A stretch of DNA of 47,339 nt from Ruminococcus sp. (GTDB lineage: Bacteria > Bacillota > Clostridia > Oscillospirales > Ruminococcaceae): the NCBI GenBank assembly GCA_021770655.1, contig JAETQO010000026.1:1-47339 (forward strand), read 5' to 3'. The notes beneath the pieces were generated by a model. That model saw only the letters and a program-made list of their open reading frames with translations. It made no database searches and had not been told where the DNA came from. Shown here piece by piece: positions 35,465-42,372 of this stretch (its first letter is position 1; every line of letters starts with the position of its first letter). The translations under genes were made by a program, and so were the position numbers.

Positions 35465-37466
35465 TCTGTATCCCAAGCTTGCCGTTCAGGGTATTCGTAA
35501 AAACGGCAAGATATATCTTCCATATATCATTACCTGCATAGGAATGATAATGATGTTCTATATCATATCCTACCTTACCTATTCAAAGTCCGTCTACGCT
35601 ATGAGCGGCGGACGTGATATACAGATGATACTGTCCTGGGGCATGGGCGTTATAGCCGTATTTTCCGTGATTTTTCTTTTCTACACAAACTCATTTATAA
35701 TCAAGCGCAGAAAAAAAGAATTCGGACTTTACAACATTCTGGGAATGGGAAAGAAAAACATTGCGTCAATATTAGTCTGGGAAACGCTTATAGTATTCGC
35801 CGTTTCCGTTATCTCCGGACTTGGGCTTGGAATCCTGCTCTCAAAGCTTTCTGAGCTTATTACCGCAAAGATACTTGGCGAACAGGCGGCTTTGGGATTC
35901 ACTATAGAACCTAACGCAGTGAAAAACACTGTACTGCTCTTCTGTATCACGTTCGGACTTATTCTCCTCAATTCACTCAGACAGATACATCTTTCAAAGC
36001 CGATCGAGCTTCTGCACAGTGAAAGCGCCGGAGAAAAACCTCCAAAAGCGCATATCCTGCTTGCATTTGCAGGCATTATTATACTTGCCGCGGCATATTA
36101 TATGTCCTGTACTATAAAAGACCCTATGACAGCACTCGCAGTGTTCTTTGTCGCGGTTATTATGGTAATCATAGCTACCTATGTCCTCTTTACTGCCGGT
36201 TCAGTCGTGCTTTGCAGACTTTTACAGAAAAACAAGAAATATTATTATAAGACCAAGCATTTCGTTTCAGTATCTTCAATGACATACAGAATGAAGAGAA
36301 ACGGCGCAAGCCTTGCGTCTATCTGCGTTTTGTCTACAATGGTGCTTGTAATGATCTCATCAACACTTTGCCTGTATATAGGCAAGGACGATAATCTCAA
36401 AACCCGCTATCCAAGAGACATGGTTCTGGAAACATACTCGATCGACGATAAATATATAAACGCAGTTCATTCATCCGCCGACAAGATAGTAAAAAAGCAC
36501 GAACTGTCGGCGCAAAACGGAATCAACTATAAATACCTGTCTGTTGCAGGCGTTGCGGAAGGAAGCAGAATAAGCTTTGAAGAGGCAAATGTTTCAGCCG
36601 ATCTCAGCAATATATTGGCGCTGAATTTCATCACATTAGACGACTACAACAGGATCATGAACAAAAACGAGACATTAACGGATGACGAGATCATAATTTA
36701 TTCAGATAAATCGGAATATGAATATGACGACCTTACGCTCGCCGGCATAGGAAAGATGAAGATAAAAGAGAAAGCCGACGAATTCATTACCAACGGGGAA
36801 AGTGAAGTCAGCATATATACATCGCTGTACATTGTCGTTCCGAATATGGAAAAGCTTGTCAAGATAGATGATCTGCAAAGAAAAGTATACAAGAACAATA
36901 TGTCAACCATAAAAGACAACTATGGATTTGATCTTGATTGTTCAGAGGATGAAAAAATAGAAATATACACTGAGATACAAAACGAAATAGCCTCTGTAGT
37001 CAGCAAAAGCGGAGAATCGGATTTCCCTATGTATTCGTTCGAGTGCCGAGAGGCAGAAAAGCACAGCTTTTATTCGCTGTACGGCGGACTGTTCTTCTTG
37101 GGCATACTGCTTAGCGTGGTATTCATATGCGCGACGGTTCTTATAATGTACTATAAGCAGATCACGGAAGGCTACGAGGACGTGGGAAGATTTGAAATAA
37201 TGCAGAAAGTGGGTATGACAAAGAAAGAAATACGCCGAAGCATTAATTCGCAGATACTTACAGTTTTCTTTGCGCCGCTCCTTATAGCAGGAATGCATAT
37301 CGGATTTGCAACGCCGATTATTTTCAAGCTGTTAAAAATGTTCGGACTGTCTAACGTACCTTTGTTTATAGGAGTCACAGCCGGTGCGTTCGCTGTATTC
37401 GCAGTATTCTATGCTTTGGTATACAAAATCACATCACGAAGCTATTATAAGATAGTCAGCAAGTAG
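35457..37466 (+). CDS. bceB: BceB-like FtsX-type ABC permease
   Basis: This membrane subunit binds the peptide or its lipid target and signals to the kinase. The ATG at 35457 overlaps the ATPase stop (669 aa, typical for BceB). Hydrophobic segments suggest about ten helices. Two FtsX-like blocks are clear, around residues 55-240 and 540-660. Between them is a large extracellular region (~305-538, beginning LYIGKDDNLKTRYP), the part known to bind bacitracin-like peptides or undecaprenyl substrates in this family. The last helix bundle ends KITSRSYYKIVSK. A terminator follows 38 bases after the stop. The substrate cannot be read from sequence. Confidence 0.88.
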   Translation: MNSLYPKLAVQGIRKNGKIYLPYIITCIGMIMMFYIISYLTYSKSVYAMSGGRDIQMILSWGMGVIAVFSVIFLFYTNSFIIKRRKKEFGLYNILGMGKKNIASILVWETLIVFAVSVISGLGLGILLSKLSELITAKILGEQAALGFTIEPNAVKNTVLLFCITFGLILLNSLRQIHLSKPIELLHSESAGEKPPKAHILLAFAGIIILAAAYYMSCTIKDPMTALAVFFVAVIMVIIATYVLFTAGSVVLCRLLQKNKKYYYKTKHFVSVSSMTYRMKRNGASLASICVLSTMVLVMISSTLCLYIGKDDNLKTRYPRDMVLETYSIDDKYINAVHSSADKIVKKHELSAQNGINYKYLSVAGVAEGSRISFEEANVSADLSNILALNFITLDDYNRIMNKNETLTDDEIIIYSDKSEYEYDDLTLAGIGKMKIKEKADEFITNGESEVSIYTSLYIVVPNMEKLVKIDDLQRKVYKNNMSTIKDNYGFDLDCSEDEKIEIYTEIQNEIASVVSKSGESDFPMYSFECREAEKHSFYSLYGGLFFLGILLSVVFICATVLIMYYKQITEGYEDVGRFEIMQKVGMTKKEIRRSINSQILTVFFAPLLIAGMHIGFATPIIFKLLKMFGLSNVPLFIGVTAGAFAVFAVFYALVYKITSRSYYKIVSK

Positions 37467-37503
37467 ACCAAGGCAAGAATATATAATCATACTAAATCTC
37501 TTA

Positions 37504-37552
37504 AAATCGGCAAGCCGCAGACCTCCCGTCCTCGGCTTGTCGATTTCCATTT
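37504..37552 (+). terminator. Terminator of the Bce-type transporter operon
   Basis: A 14-bp stem with one mismatch, AAATCGGCAAGCCG (37504-37517) against CGGCTTGTCGATTT (37533-37546), is followed by CCATTTTTTC. Confidence 0.8.
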
Positions 37553-37562
37553 TTTCAAAAGC

Positions 37563-37733
37563 CAAGGCAACACCGCGCATATCAGAGCAAATTTACAGCA
37601 AAGACGTTAAGGCAGCACCGCACAACTACCGCCTAACGGCTTTGTGTACGTCTAACTTGCCAATTTTCCGTTATCTTGCACAGAAACTCCTTGAAAGACA
37701 CAAGTATTCCTGCGTCGTTTCTATACAATCTGC
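37563..37733 (+). repeat. Nested copies of the GGCARCACCGC repeat, fused to a tRNA fragment
   Basis: AAGGCAACACCGCGCA occurs at 37563 and TTAAGGCAGCACCGCACAAC at 37607. The second matches the left end of the element at 27277, one mismatch in 22. The tail (GTTATCTTGCACAGAAACTCC... to ACAATCTGCC) runs straight into the anticodon region of a tRNA-Arg fragment. No coding frame looks real here. I infer one insertion of this repeat family into or next to another, the right end now abutting tRNA sequence. Confidence 0.5.
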
Positions 37734-37778
37734 CTCCTAAGCGAAAGGCCGCGCGTTCGAATCGCGCCGGGGACGCCA
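37734..37778 (+). pseudogene. 3' part of a tRNA-Arg(CCT) gene, 5' half missing
   Basis: From 37734 the sequence folds as the end of a tRNA: anticodon loop CTCCTAA (anticodon CCT), 3' stem GCGAA, variable loop AGGCC, T arm GCGCG-TTCGAAT-CGCGC, acceptor strand CGGGGAC, discriminator G and encoded CCA at 37776-37778. Spacing is canonical. The matching 5' acceptor (GTCCCCG) and D arm are absent upstream, where the repeat element lies. The anticodon stem pairs poorly with the repeat-derived bases. A terminator is still present eight bases after the CCA. The gene was probably cut by repeat insertion or recombination. Confidence 0.75.
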
Positions 37779-37785
37779 ATTACTC

Positions 37786-37817
37786 GCCGTGACGGGCTTG
37801 TCCCGCCACGGCTTTTT
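37786..37817 (+). terminator. Terminator of the disrupted tRNA-Arg gene
   Basis: GCCGTGACGGG (37786-37796), loop CTTGT, CCCGCCACGGC (37802-37812), then TTTTT. The stem has one mismatch. Confidence 0.8.
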
Positions 37818-37865
37818 ACGTTAACAGTACTTATGCGCCGCTGTCATACATACATTTTGTATTAG

Positions 37866-37955
37866 GGATGCACTGATTAAAGCGAAGCGTATCAAATTCA
37901 GCCGCGTGAGTTTCATTGTTTGAACGGGGCGAATTTGATTTAATCAGTGCTTCCT
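37866..37955. mobile_element. Miniature hairpin element (MITE-like)
   Basis: The ends are an inverted repeat: GCACTGATTAAA (37870-37881) pairs with TTTAATCAGTGC (37939-37950), and TCAAATTC (37892-37899) pairs with GAATTTGA (37931-37938). The left arm carries a 10-base insert (GCGAAGCGTA). The loop is about 31 bases. It has no coding frame. The perfect outer arms and small size fit a miniature transposable or REP-type element; boundaries and target duplication are unclear. Confidence 0.55.
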
Positions 37956-37983
37956 TAGCATCACACCAAGGAAATCCAAACTA

Positions 37984-38018
37984 AAAAATACGCCTTACAT
38001 TAAGCAGGGCGTATTTTT
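37984..38018. terminator. Bidirectional terminator-like hairpin
   Basis: AAAAATACGCC (37984-37994) pairs with GGCGTATTTTT (38008-38018), a 13-base loop, with A/T runs on both sides. No gene ends close to it; it may belong to the adjacent miniature element or be a second stop for tRNA-Lys. Confidence 0.55.
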
Positions 38019-38041
38019 CGCATAATATCGTATAACAACAA

Positions 38042-38068
38042 AGCCGAACGGGATAAACCCATTCGGCT
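38042..38068 (-). terminator. Terminator of tRNA-Lys
   Basis: AGCCGAACGGG (38042-38052) pairs with CCCATTCGGCT (38058-38068). Read on the minus strand the stem is followed by TTTGTTGTT. It begins four bases past the tRNA CCA. Confidence 0.75.
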
Positions 38069-38072
38069 GAAT

Positions 38073-38148
38073 TGGTGAGCTATCGGGGATTCGAACCCCG
38101 GACCCTTTGATTAAAAGTCAAATGCTCTGCCAACTGAGCTAATAACTC
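38073..38148 (-). tRNA. tRNA-Lys(TTT)
   Basis: The minus strand folds into a full 76-base cloverleaf with encoded CCA. The acceptor is GAGTTAT with ATAGCTC plus discriminator A. The D arm has AGCTCAGTTGGCAGAGC. The anticodon loop is CTTTTAA (anticodon TTT) on stem TTGA/TCAA. The T arm is CCGGG-GTTCGAAT-CCCCG type. It reads lysine codons AAA and AAG. It has its own consensus promoter and terminator, so it is transcribed alone. Confidence 0.95.
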
Positions 38149-38172
38149 ATGCCGTCTTACAACGACTTAATT

Positions 38173-38201
38173 ATTATACCAATTTTCGCAGCGTTTGTCA
38201 A
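38173..38201 (-). promoter_or_regulatory. Sigma-A promoter of tRNA-Lys
   Basis: On the minus strand TTGACA (38201-38196), 17-base spacer, TATAAT (38178-38173). The start would be near 38166, 18 bases before the mature 5' end. Confidence 0.8.
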
Positions 38202-38294
38202 GCCTTTTTGAGAAATATTTTTCCCTTGTAAGCAGTTTTTTCAATCTGCACAGTTTATTCATATCAATTTGCCGTTTCTTATGCAAAATACAAA

Positions 38295-38325
38295 AAACGC
38301 CTCCGCATATGACGCGGAAGCGTTT
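38295..38325 (-). terminator. Terminator of the zinc-ribbon protein gene
   Basis: AAACGCCTCCGC (38295-38306) pairs with GCGGAAGCGTTT (38314-38325). Read on the minus strand it ends in TTTTTTG. It lies 13 bases past the stop codon. Confidence 0.8.
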
Positions 38326-38337
38326 CGGATAAATTGC

Positions 38338-38706
38338 TTAATTGATCTTGTTTCCGCAGTTAGGGCAGAACTGATTTCCGGCAGGAACCTTACCGCCGCA
38401 GGTAGGACAGAATGTGTCACCCTGAACAGGCGCCTGTGCAGGAGCGGCCTGCTGAGTATATGCCGTATTCTGCTGAGGAACTGCTCCGGCAAACTTCTTG
38501 AACAGACTGTAAAGTCCGCAGATAATAAGCACGATAAACGATATCCAAAGCATAACATATGCAAATGTGTAGAAACCGCCCTTAAACTCACTGTAGCTTG
38601 AAAGGTAACTTCCTGCTCCATATGTAACGATCAGCGCCAAAAGAACACCAAATACTTTTGCAACAGGTTTAACAAACTTATCGGCAATTTTAATAAAATC
38701 ATTCAT
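38338..38706 (-). CDS. Small membrane protein with C-terminal zinc ribbon
   Basis: 122 aa. The ATG at 38706 follows GGAGGG by six bases. Two hydrophobic segments (~17-35, VFGVLLALIVTYGAGSYL, and ~46-66, FAYVMLWISFIVLIICGLY) precede a Gln/Ala/Pro-rich linker. A zinc ribbon follows at the C-terminus: FCPTCGGKVPAG and FCPNCGNKIN, two CxxC knuckles. Proteins of this layout are common in Clostridia and their function is unknown; the ribbon likely faces the cytosol. It is monocistronic, with its own promoter and terminator. Confidence 0.85.
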   Translation of the reverse strand: MNDFIKIADKFVKPVAKVFGVLLALIVTYGAGSYLSSYSEFKGGFYTFAYVMLWISFIVLIICGLYSLFKKFAGAVPQQNTAYTQQAAPAQAPVQGDTFCPTCGGKVPAGNQFCPNCGNKIN

Positions 38707-38738
38707 AATGAACCCTCCAATATAATATTCTATATTTC

Positions 38739-38767
38739 ATTATACAATTGTTAATATACAATGTCAA
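38739..38767 (-). promoter_or_regulatory. Sigma-A promoter of the zinc-ribbon gene
   Basis: On the minus strand TTGACA (38767-38762), 17-base spacer, TATAAT (38744-38739). It sits between the SGNH hydrolase stop and the zinc-ribbon start. Confidence 0.8.
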
Positions 38768-38794
38768 GAGATTTATCGCAAAATTTACGATATT

Positions 38795-39907
38795 TTATGA
38801 TTTGTGTGCAGTTATAACGGAAATCAGCATAAAGTCGCTGTCCTTTTTACCCTCGCTGTCAATATATATTTCCAGCGTATGCTCTCCTTTGTTGTCACCC
38901 TCATAAAGAACGGTAAGGCAGCACAGATCTCCCCAATCCTCATCAAAATTGGCGTCAAGCTTTATTTTACCGCTGTAGTCTCCGTCGATTACCGCATAAG
39001 CTATCGGCGCCGGTTTATTTACGGTTTTCTTCCACTGTACCATAATTATGCCGCCGGTGACTTTAAAAGCGATACGGCTTCCCTTGTCGTGAGCCGTCCA
39101 ACCGTCTTTAAACGGATCGCTCCATTGCTGAGATTCATGTTTATCAGGCACAAATCCTTCCATAACAGGCTCGCAGTTACCGTTCTGAATTCTTTCTGCG
39201 TCTTCATACCGACAAGCTGTAAAAGGTTCAGGCAGCTCAGGCTTAGGCTTTACTCCCAGCTTCTTATAGTAATTATATTCAACATCAAGCAAATTCATTA
39301 TCAGATCCGAAATCATTTTGTGTCCCGGATCCTTGGGGTGAAGCATATCGTCGGTATAATCGCTTAATCGGACATTGCCAAGCTGTATCTCGGGATAAAT
39401 ATAATCTCTTACACTTACTATCGGCAATCCGTATCTCAGTCCGATATTATTATGTATTTCCTGAGCGTTTTTTCCCGTGTCATAGAAAAGATTATTTATC
39501 AGTATCACCGCTTTTACACTTTCCGCTCTGAGCAGTTTTCTGATAAGGCTCTCATATGTTTCCATAAAAAGAGGGCTTGCCTCATCGTTTACCGAGAACT
39601 CAACAAAAACGAGATCAGGTTCTCTGTTTAAAACATGATCCTCGACCCTCGCTGCGCCAAACTGCGAAGTGGTTGCCCCTATTCCTGCATTGAAAAAATC
39701 CACATCAGCGTCGGGAAAATTATTCTTCCACCACTTGACAGAGCGGTTAACATATCTGAGTTCATCGTCGGTTGCATGACACCCCATTGTTATCGAACCG
39801 CCCAGATAAACTATATTAAGTTTCTTTTCCTTTTCAATTTTAGAAAACACATTGGACATATAGCCGATGTTCCCTATATTGACGATAGCCTGATTCTTAT
39901 TTGTCAT
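38795..39907 (-). CDS. SGNH/GDSL-family hydrolase (carbohydrate esterase-like)
   Basis: 370 aa, ATG at 39907 after AAGGAG (ten-base spacing). The SGNH blocks are visible: nucleophile Ser38 in LGGSITMG (GGS in place of GDS), Gly in NAGIGATTS, Asn in VEFSVND, and the Asp/His pair in DDMLHPKDPGH. A second C-terminal domain of about 130 residues (WSDPFKDGWTAHDKGSRIAFKVTGG to the end) looks beta-rich and is typical of esterases acting on acetylated or otherwise substituted polysaccharides. There is no signal peptide, so it probably acts inside the cell, for example on imported oligosaccharides (inference). It is monocistronic; no clear terminator is seen before the next promoter. Confidence 0.85.
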   Translation of the reverse strand: MTNKNQAIVNIGNIGYMSNVFSKIEKEKKLNIVYLGGSITMGCHATDDELRYVNRSVKWWKNNFPDADVDFFNAGIGATTSQFGAARVEDHVLNREPDLVFVEFSVNDEASPLFMETYESLIRKLLRAESVKAVILINNLFYDTGKNAQEIHNNIGLRYGLPIVSVRDYIYPEIQLGNVRLSDYTDDMLHPKDPGHKMISDLIMNLLDVEYNYYKKLGVKPKPELPEPFTACRYEDAERIQNGNCEPVMEGFVPDKHESQQWSDPFKDGWTAHDKGSRIAFKVTGGIIMVQWKKTVNKPAPIAYAVIDGDYSGKIKLDANFDEDWGDLCCLTVLYEGDNKGEHTLEIYIDSEGKKDSDFMLISVITAHKS

Positions 39908-39961
39908 AACTTACATACTCCTTTTTATGATCTATGGATAAAGACATTATATAATGAAAAT

Positions 39962-39990
39962 ATTATAACACTTTTAAGCTTATATGTAAA
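39962..39990 (-). promoter_or_regulatory. Sigma-A promoter of the SGNH hydrolase gene
   Basis: On the minus strand TTTACA (39990-39985), 17-base spacer, TATAAT (39967-39962), about 50 bases before the ATG. Confidence 0.6.
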
Positions 39991-40258
39991 TATTTCAGAA
40001 GATTTTTTCCGCAATTTTTTCCTGAGCTGCAAAGTTGTGAATGAGTGAAAAAACAAATGACTAAATTGCCTTTAGGTTATATCGGTGAAGTCTGTTCTCC
40101 CCTCAATTCGGCGGAGAGAACAGATCACATTTCATCAAATATCTTTTGACTGTTTACAATTTTTTACTCGGTCAAAAACCGCGAGATTTTTTTGCATCTG
40201 CTTGAATTAACCTACAAAAAGTTATTGAGTTTTTTGTTAAAATCGTGCAATATTAATG
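39991..40258. other. Intergenic gap between divergent promoters
   Basis: AT-rich and without coding frames. The only structure I see is an imperfect inverted repeat, CTGTTCTC (40092-40099) with GAGAACAG (40116-40123), not followed by a T run, which could be a regulator site or remnant hairpin. Nothing else is recognisable. Confidence 0.4.
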
Positions 40259-40287
40259 TTGACTAAAAGGGTATTTTGTTCTATAAT
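40259..40287 (+). promoter_or_regulatory. Sigma-A promoter of the DUF815 ATPase gene
   Basis: TTGACT (40259-40264), 17-base spacer, TATAAT (40282-40287). The start is near 40294, with a leader of about 30 bases. Confidence 0.78.
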
Positions 40288-40325
40288 TATACTAAAACAT
40301 ATAATTTAAGAAAGGCGTGTCTGTA

Positions 40326-41516
40326 ATGCACGATTTTAAAATGCTACTTAAACAGGCTCACACATTGGTGATTTTCAAGAGTCTTCATCAAATCCCTGTT
40401 TTTAAAAAATTTCTCAAAGCGCTTGAAGCCTGCGAGGGTGATACCGATGCGGCTATAGACATTTATTCCGACTTTGTTTCGGAGCTTTTCGCCTATTCCG
40501 ACAATTTCACTCAGTATATGCTGAAGCTTGTGCTTGAGAACGAGAATCTGTTTATGCTGAAAAAAGGCGAGGGAAAAGAAACAGGCGTATTACTTGACGA
40601 ATGTCTTGCAAACGAACTGGCGGTCATCGAAGAACTTTCGCAGATCCCTTGCAATGAAATTATTGACAAAATAGATTACGACGGATTTCTTCCGAGATAT
40701 TCAGTTGAAAAACTGGATTTCTCCAAGATATATGCCGACAGGATACACGCAATAAATCAGTACGGTTACGGTATTTACTCACGTTATCATGTGTTTGTCA
40801 TAAAGGACGGAAAAATCGTTCCTGTGGAATATCCCGACGACATAAAAATCTCCGACCTGCATAACTATGAACGTGAAAGACAGCAGGTCGTCAACAATAC
40901 GCTCGCACTCCTGAAAGGTAAACCTGCAAACAATGTTCTCCTTTACGGCGACTGCGGAACGGGAAAATCTTCTACTGTCAAAGCTATCGCCAACGAGTAT
41001 GCCTGCAAGGGTCTGCGGCTTATTGAACTGAAAAAGAAACAGCTTCACGAAATACCTGCAATAGTTGAAACAATAAGCAAAAATCCTCTGAAATTCATCA
41101 TATTCATTGACGACCTGTCCTTTACCGAGGACGATGATGATTTCGCCGCGCTTAAAGCTATCCTTGAAGGAAGCGTATCTTCCACAGCTTCTAATCTTTG
41201 TATATACGCCACATCAAACAGACGTCATCTTGTAAGAGAAACCTTTTCGGCAAGAGAGGGCGACGAGATTCATTTCAAGGACACGATGCAGGAACTTCTT
41301 TCCTTATCGGACAGATTCGGTCTTACAGTTACATATCAGAAACCCGATAAGAGGATCTACCTTGACGTTGTTGAAAAGCTTGCAAAGCAATATGAGCTTA
41401 CCACGCCGATAGACGAAGTTTTACAGAAAGCAGAGGCCTATGCTCTGTCAAGAGCGGGACGTTCTCCGCGTGTCGCTAAGCAGTTCGTTGAATATATGAA
41501 GGGCTGTGAAGAATAA
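40326..41516 (+). CDS. DUF815-family AAA+ ATPase
   Basis: 396 aa. I use the ATG at 40326, ten bases after AAAGG; a GTG at 40317 is too close to that site. The N-terminal ~180 residues are helical. The AAA+ core follows, with Walker A GDCGTGKSS at ~208-216, Walker B FIIFIDDLSF near 260, a sensor-like ATSNRRHLVRE, and a helical lid ending VAKQFVEYMKG. This matches the DUF815 predicted ATPases, widespread in Firmicutes and of unknown substrate. It has its own promoter and shares a convergent terminator with the cytidylyltransferase gene. Confidence 0.88.
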   Translation: MHDFKMLLKQAHTLVIFKSLHQIPVFKKFLKALEACEGDTDAAIDIYSDFVSELFAYSDNFTQYMLKLVLENENLFMLKKGEGKETGVLLDECLANELAVIEELSQIPCNEIIDKIDYDGFLPRYSVEKLDFSKIYADRIHAINQYGYGIYSRYHVFVIKDGKIVPVEYPDDIKISDLHNYERERQQVVNNTLALLKGKPANNVLLYGDCGTGKSSTVKAIANEYACKGLRLIELKKKQLHEIPAIVETISKNPLKFIIFIDDLSFTEDDDDFAALKAILEGSVSSTASNLCIYATSNRRHLVRETFSAREGDEIHFKDTMQELLSLSDRFGLTVTYQKPDKRIYLDVVEKLAKQYELTTPIDEVLQKAEAYALSRAGRSPRVAKQFVEYMKGCEE

Positions 41517-41546
41517 GCAAGTACACGGCTAAAATCAAAAAATTAT

Positions 41547-41591
41547 AAAATCGGACGCGTCGATCAAGAGCTTTGACACGCCCGATTTTTT
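41547..41591. terminator. Bidirectional terminator between the DUF815 and cytidylyltransferase genes
   Basis: AAAATCGGACGCGTC (41547-41561) pairs with GACACGCCCGATTTT (from 41575), with about two mismatches or wobbles and A/T runs on both sides. It touches the minus-strand stop at 41590. Confidence 0.7.
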
Positions 41592-42300
41592 ATTTATCCG
41601 AAAGTACTCCGGCAACAGCATTTGCCAGAATCAGATCATTATTCGTAGTGATCTTAAAATTCAGTACGTCACCCTCGACGATATGAATGTCCTTTCCGCA
41701 GGCGGTAAATATACTGCAGGTATCTGTCAACAGGGCTTTCTTCTCGTCGCTGAGTCCTGAATAACACTTGCGGAGAGCCTTTACTCCGAAGCTCTGCGGG
41801 GTCTGCGCCTGAAAAAGACAGCTTCTGTCCAATACAGACTCAACTATCCCTCCGTCCGACCGGACAATAGTATCCACAGCGTGAAGATAAGTTCCGCAAG
41901 CCGAAAATTTTGCCGCCGCAGAAATATTATCCCTGATGATCTTATCCGAAACGAAGGGTCTTACCGCGTCATGAGTAAGTATTATATCATCGTCATTTTC
42001 TCCGAACCGTTCAGTAATTGCACCGACAATATTCATTACCGTACCGTTTCTGTCACTCCCACCGTCAACTATACATACACGGCTTGTTTCAATATCGGAT
42101 CTCGCCAGAAGCTTGTCCATATAATCGTGCCAATCAGCCTTAATACCGATATAGACCATATCGATCTCCCCGACAGCAAGAAAGCTTTTCAGCGTTCTGA
42201 TAATTATTGCCTCGCCGCCGATCTCTATAAACTGCTTTGGAATCTCCGAACAGGTCATACGCGATCCGCATCCGCCTGCTACAATACCAGCAAATACCAT
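41590..42300 (-). CDS. IspD/TarI-family cytidylyltransferase (TarI-like: ribitol-5-phosphate or MEP)
   Basis: 236 aa. It transfers CMP from CTP to a sugar-alcohol phosphate. The N-terminal nucleotide loop is AGIVAGGCGSRM..PKQF. Then come GGSDRNGTVMNIV, the HDAVRPFVS block, AVDTIV and QAQTPQSF. IspD acts on methylerythritol phosphate in isoprenoid synthesis; TarI makes CDP-ribitol for wall polymers. Several features fit TarI better: MVFAGIVAGG start, GGSDRN.T.MNIV, THDAVRPF in place of HDAARPF, and VDTIV. No TarJ partner is adjacent, so the role stays open. The ATG at 42300 has a weak GGCGGG site. It lies 72 bases after prs, across a terminator hairpin, so read-through is likely. Confidence 0.8.
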   Translation of the reverse strand: MVFAGIVAGGCGSRMTCSEIPKQFIEIGGEAIIIRTLKSFLAVGEIDMVYIGIKADWHDYMDKLLARSDIETSRVCIVDGGSDRNGTVMNIVGAITERFGENDDDIILTHDAVRPFVSDKIIRDNISAAAKFSACGTYLHAVDTIVRSDGGIVESVLDRSCLFQAQTPQSFGVKALRKCYSGLSDEKKALLTDTCSIFTACGKDIHIVEGDVLNFKITTNNDLILANAVAGVLSDK

Positions 42301-42329
42301 TTTTACCCGCCTTATAAATCAATAATAAC

Positions 42330-42364
42330 AAAATCGGGGTACCGAAAGACAACACCCCGATTTT
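42330..42364 (-). terminator. Terminator or attenuator between prs and the cytidylyltransferase gene
   Basis: AAAATCGGGG (42330-42339) pairs with CCCCGATTTT (42355-42364); on the minus strand the stem ends in ATTTTGTTATT. No promoter is evident between it and the downstream gene, so partial read-through may set that gene's expression. Confidence 0.75.
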
Positions 42365-42372
42365 TATGTACA

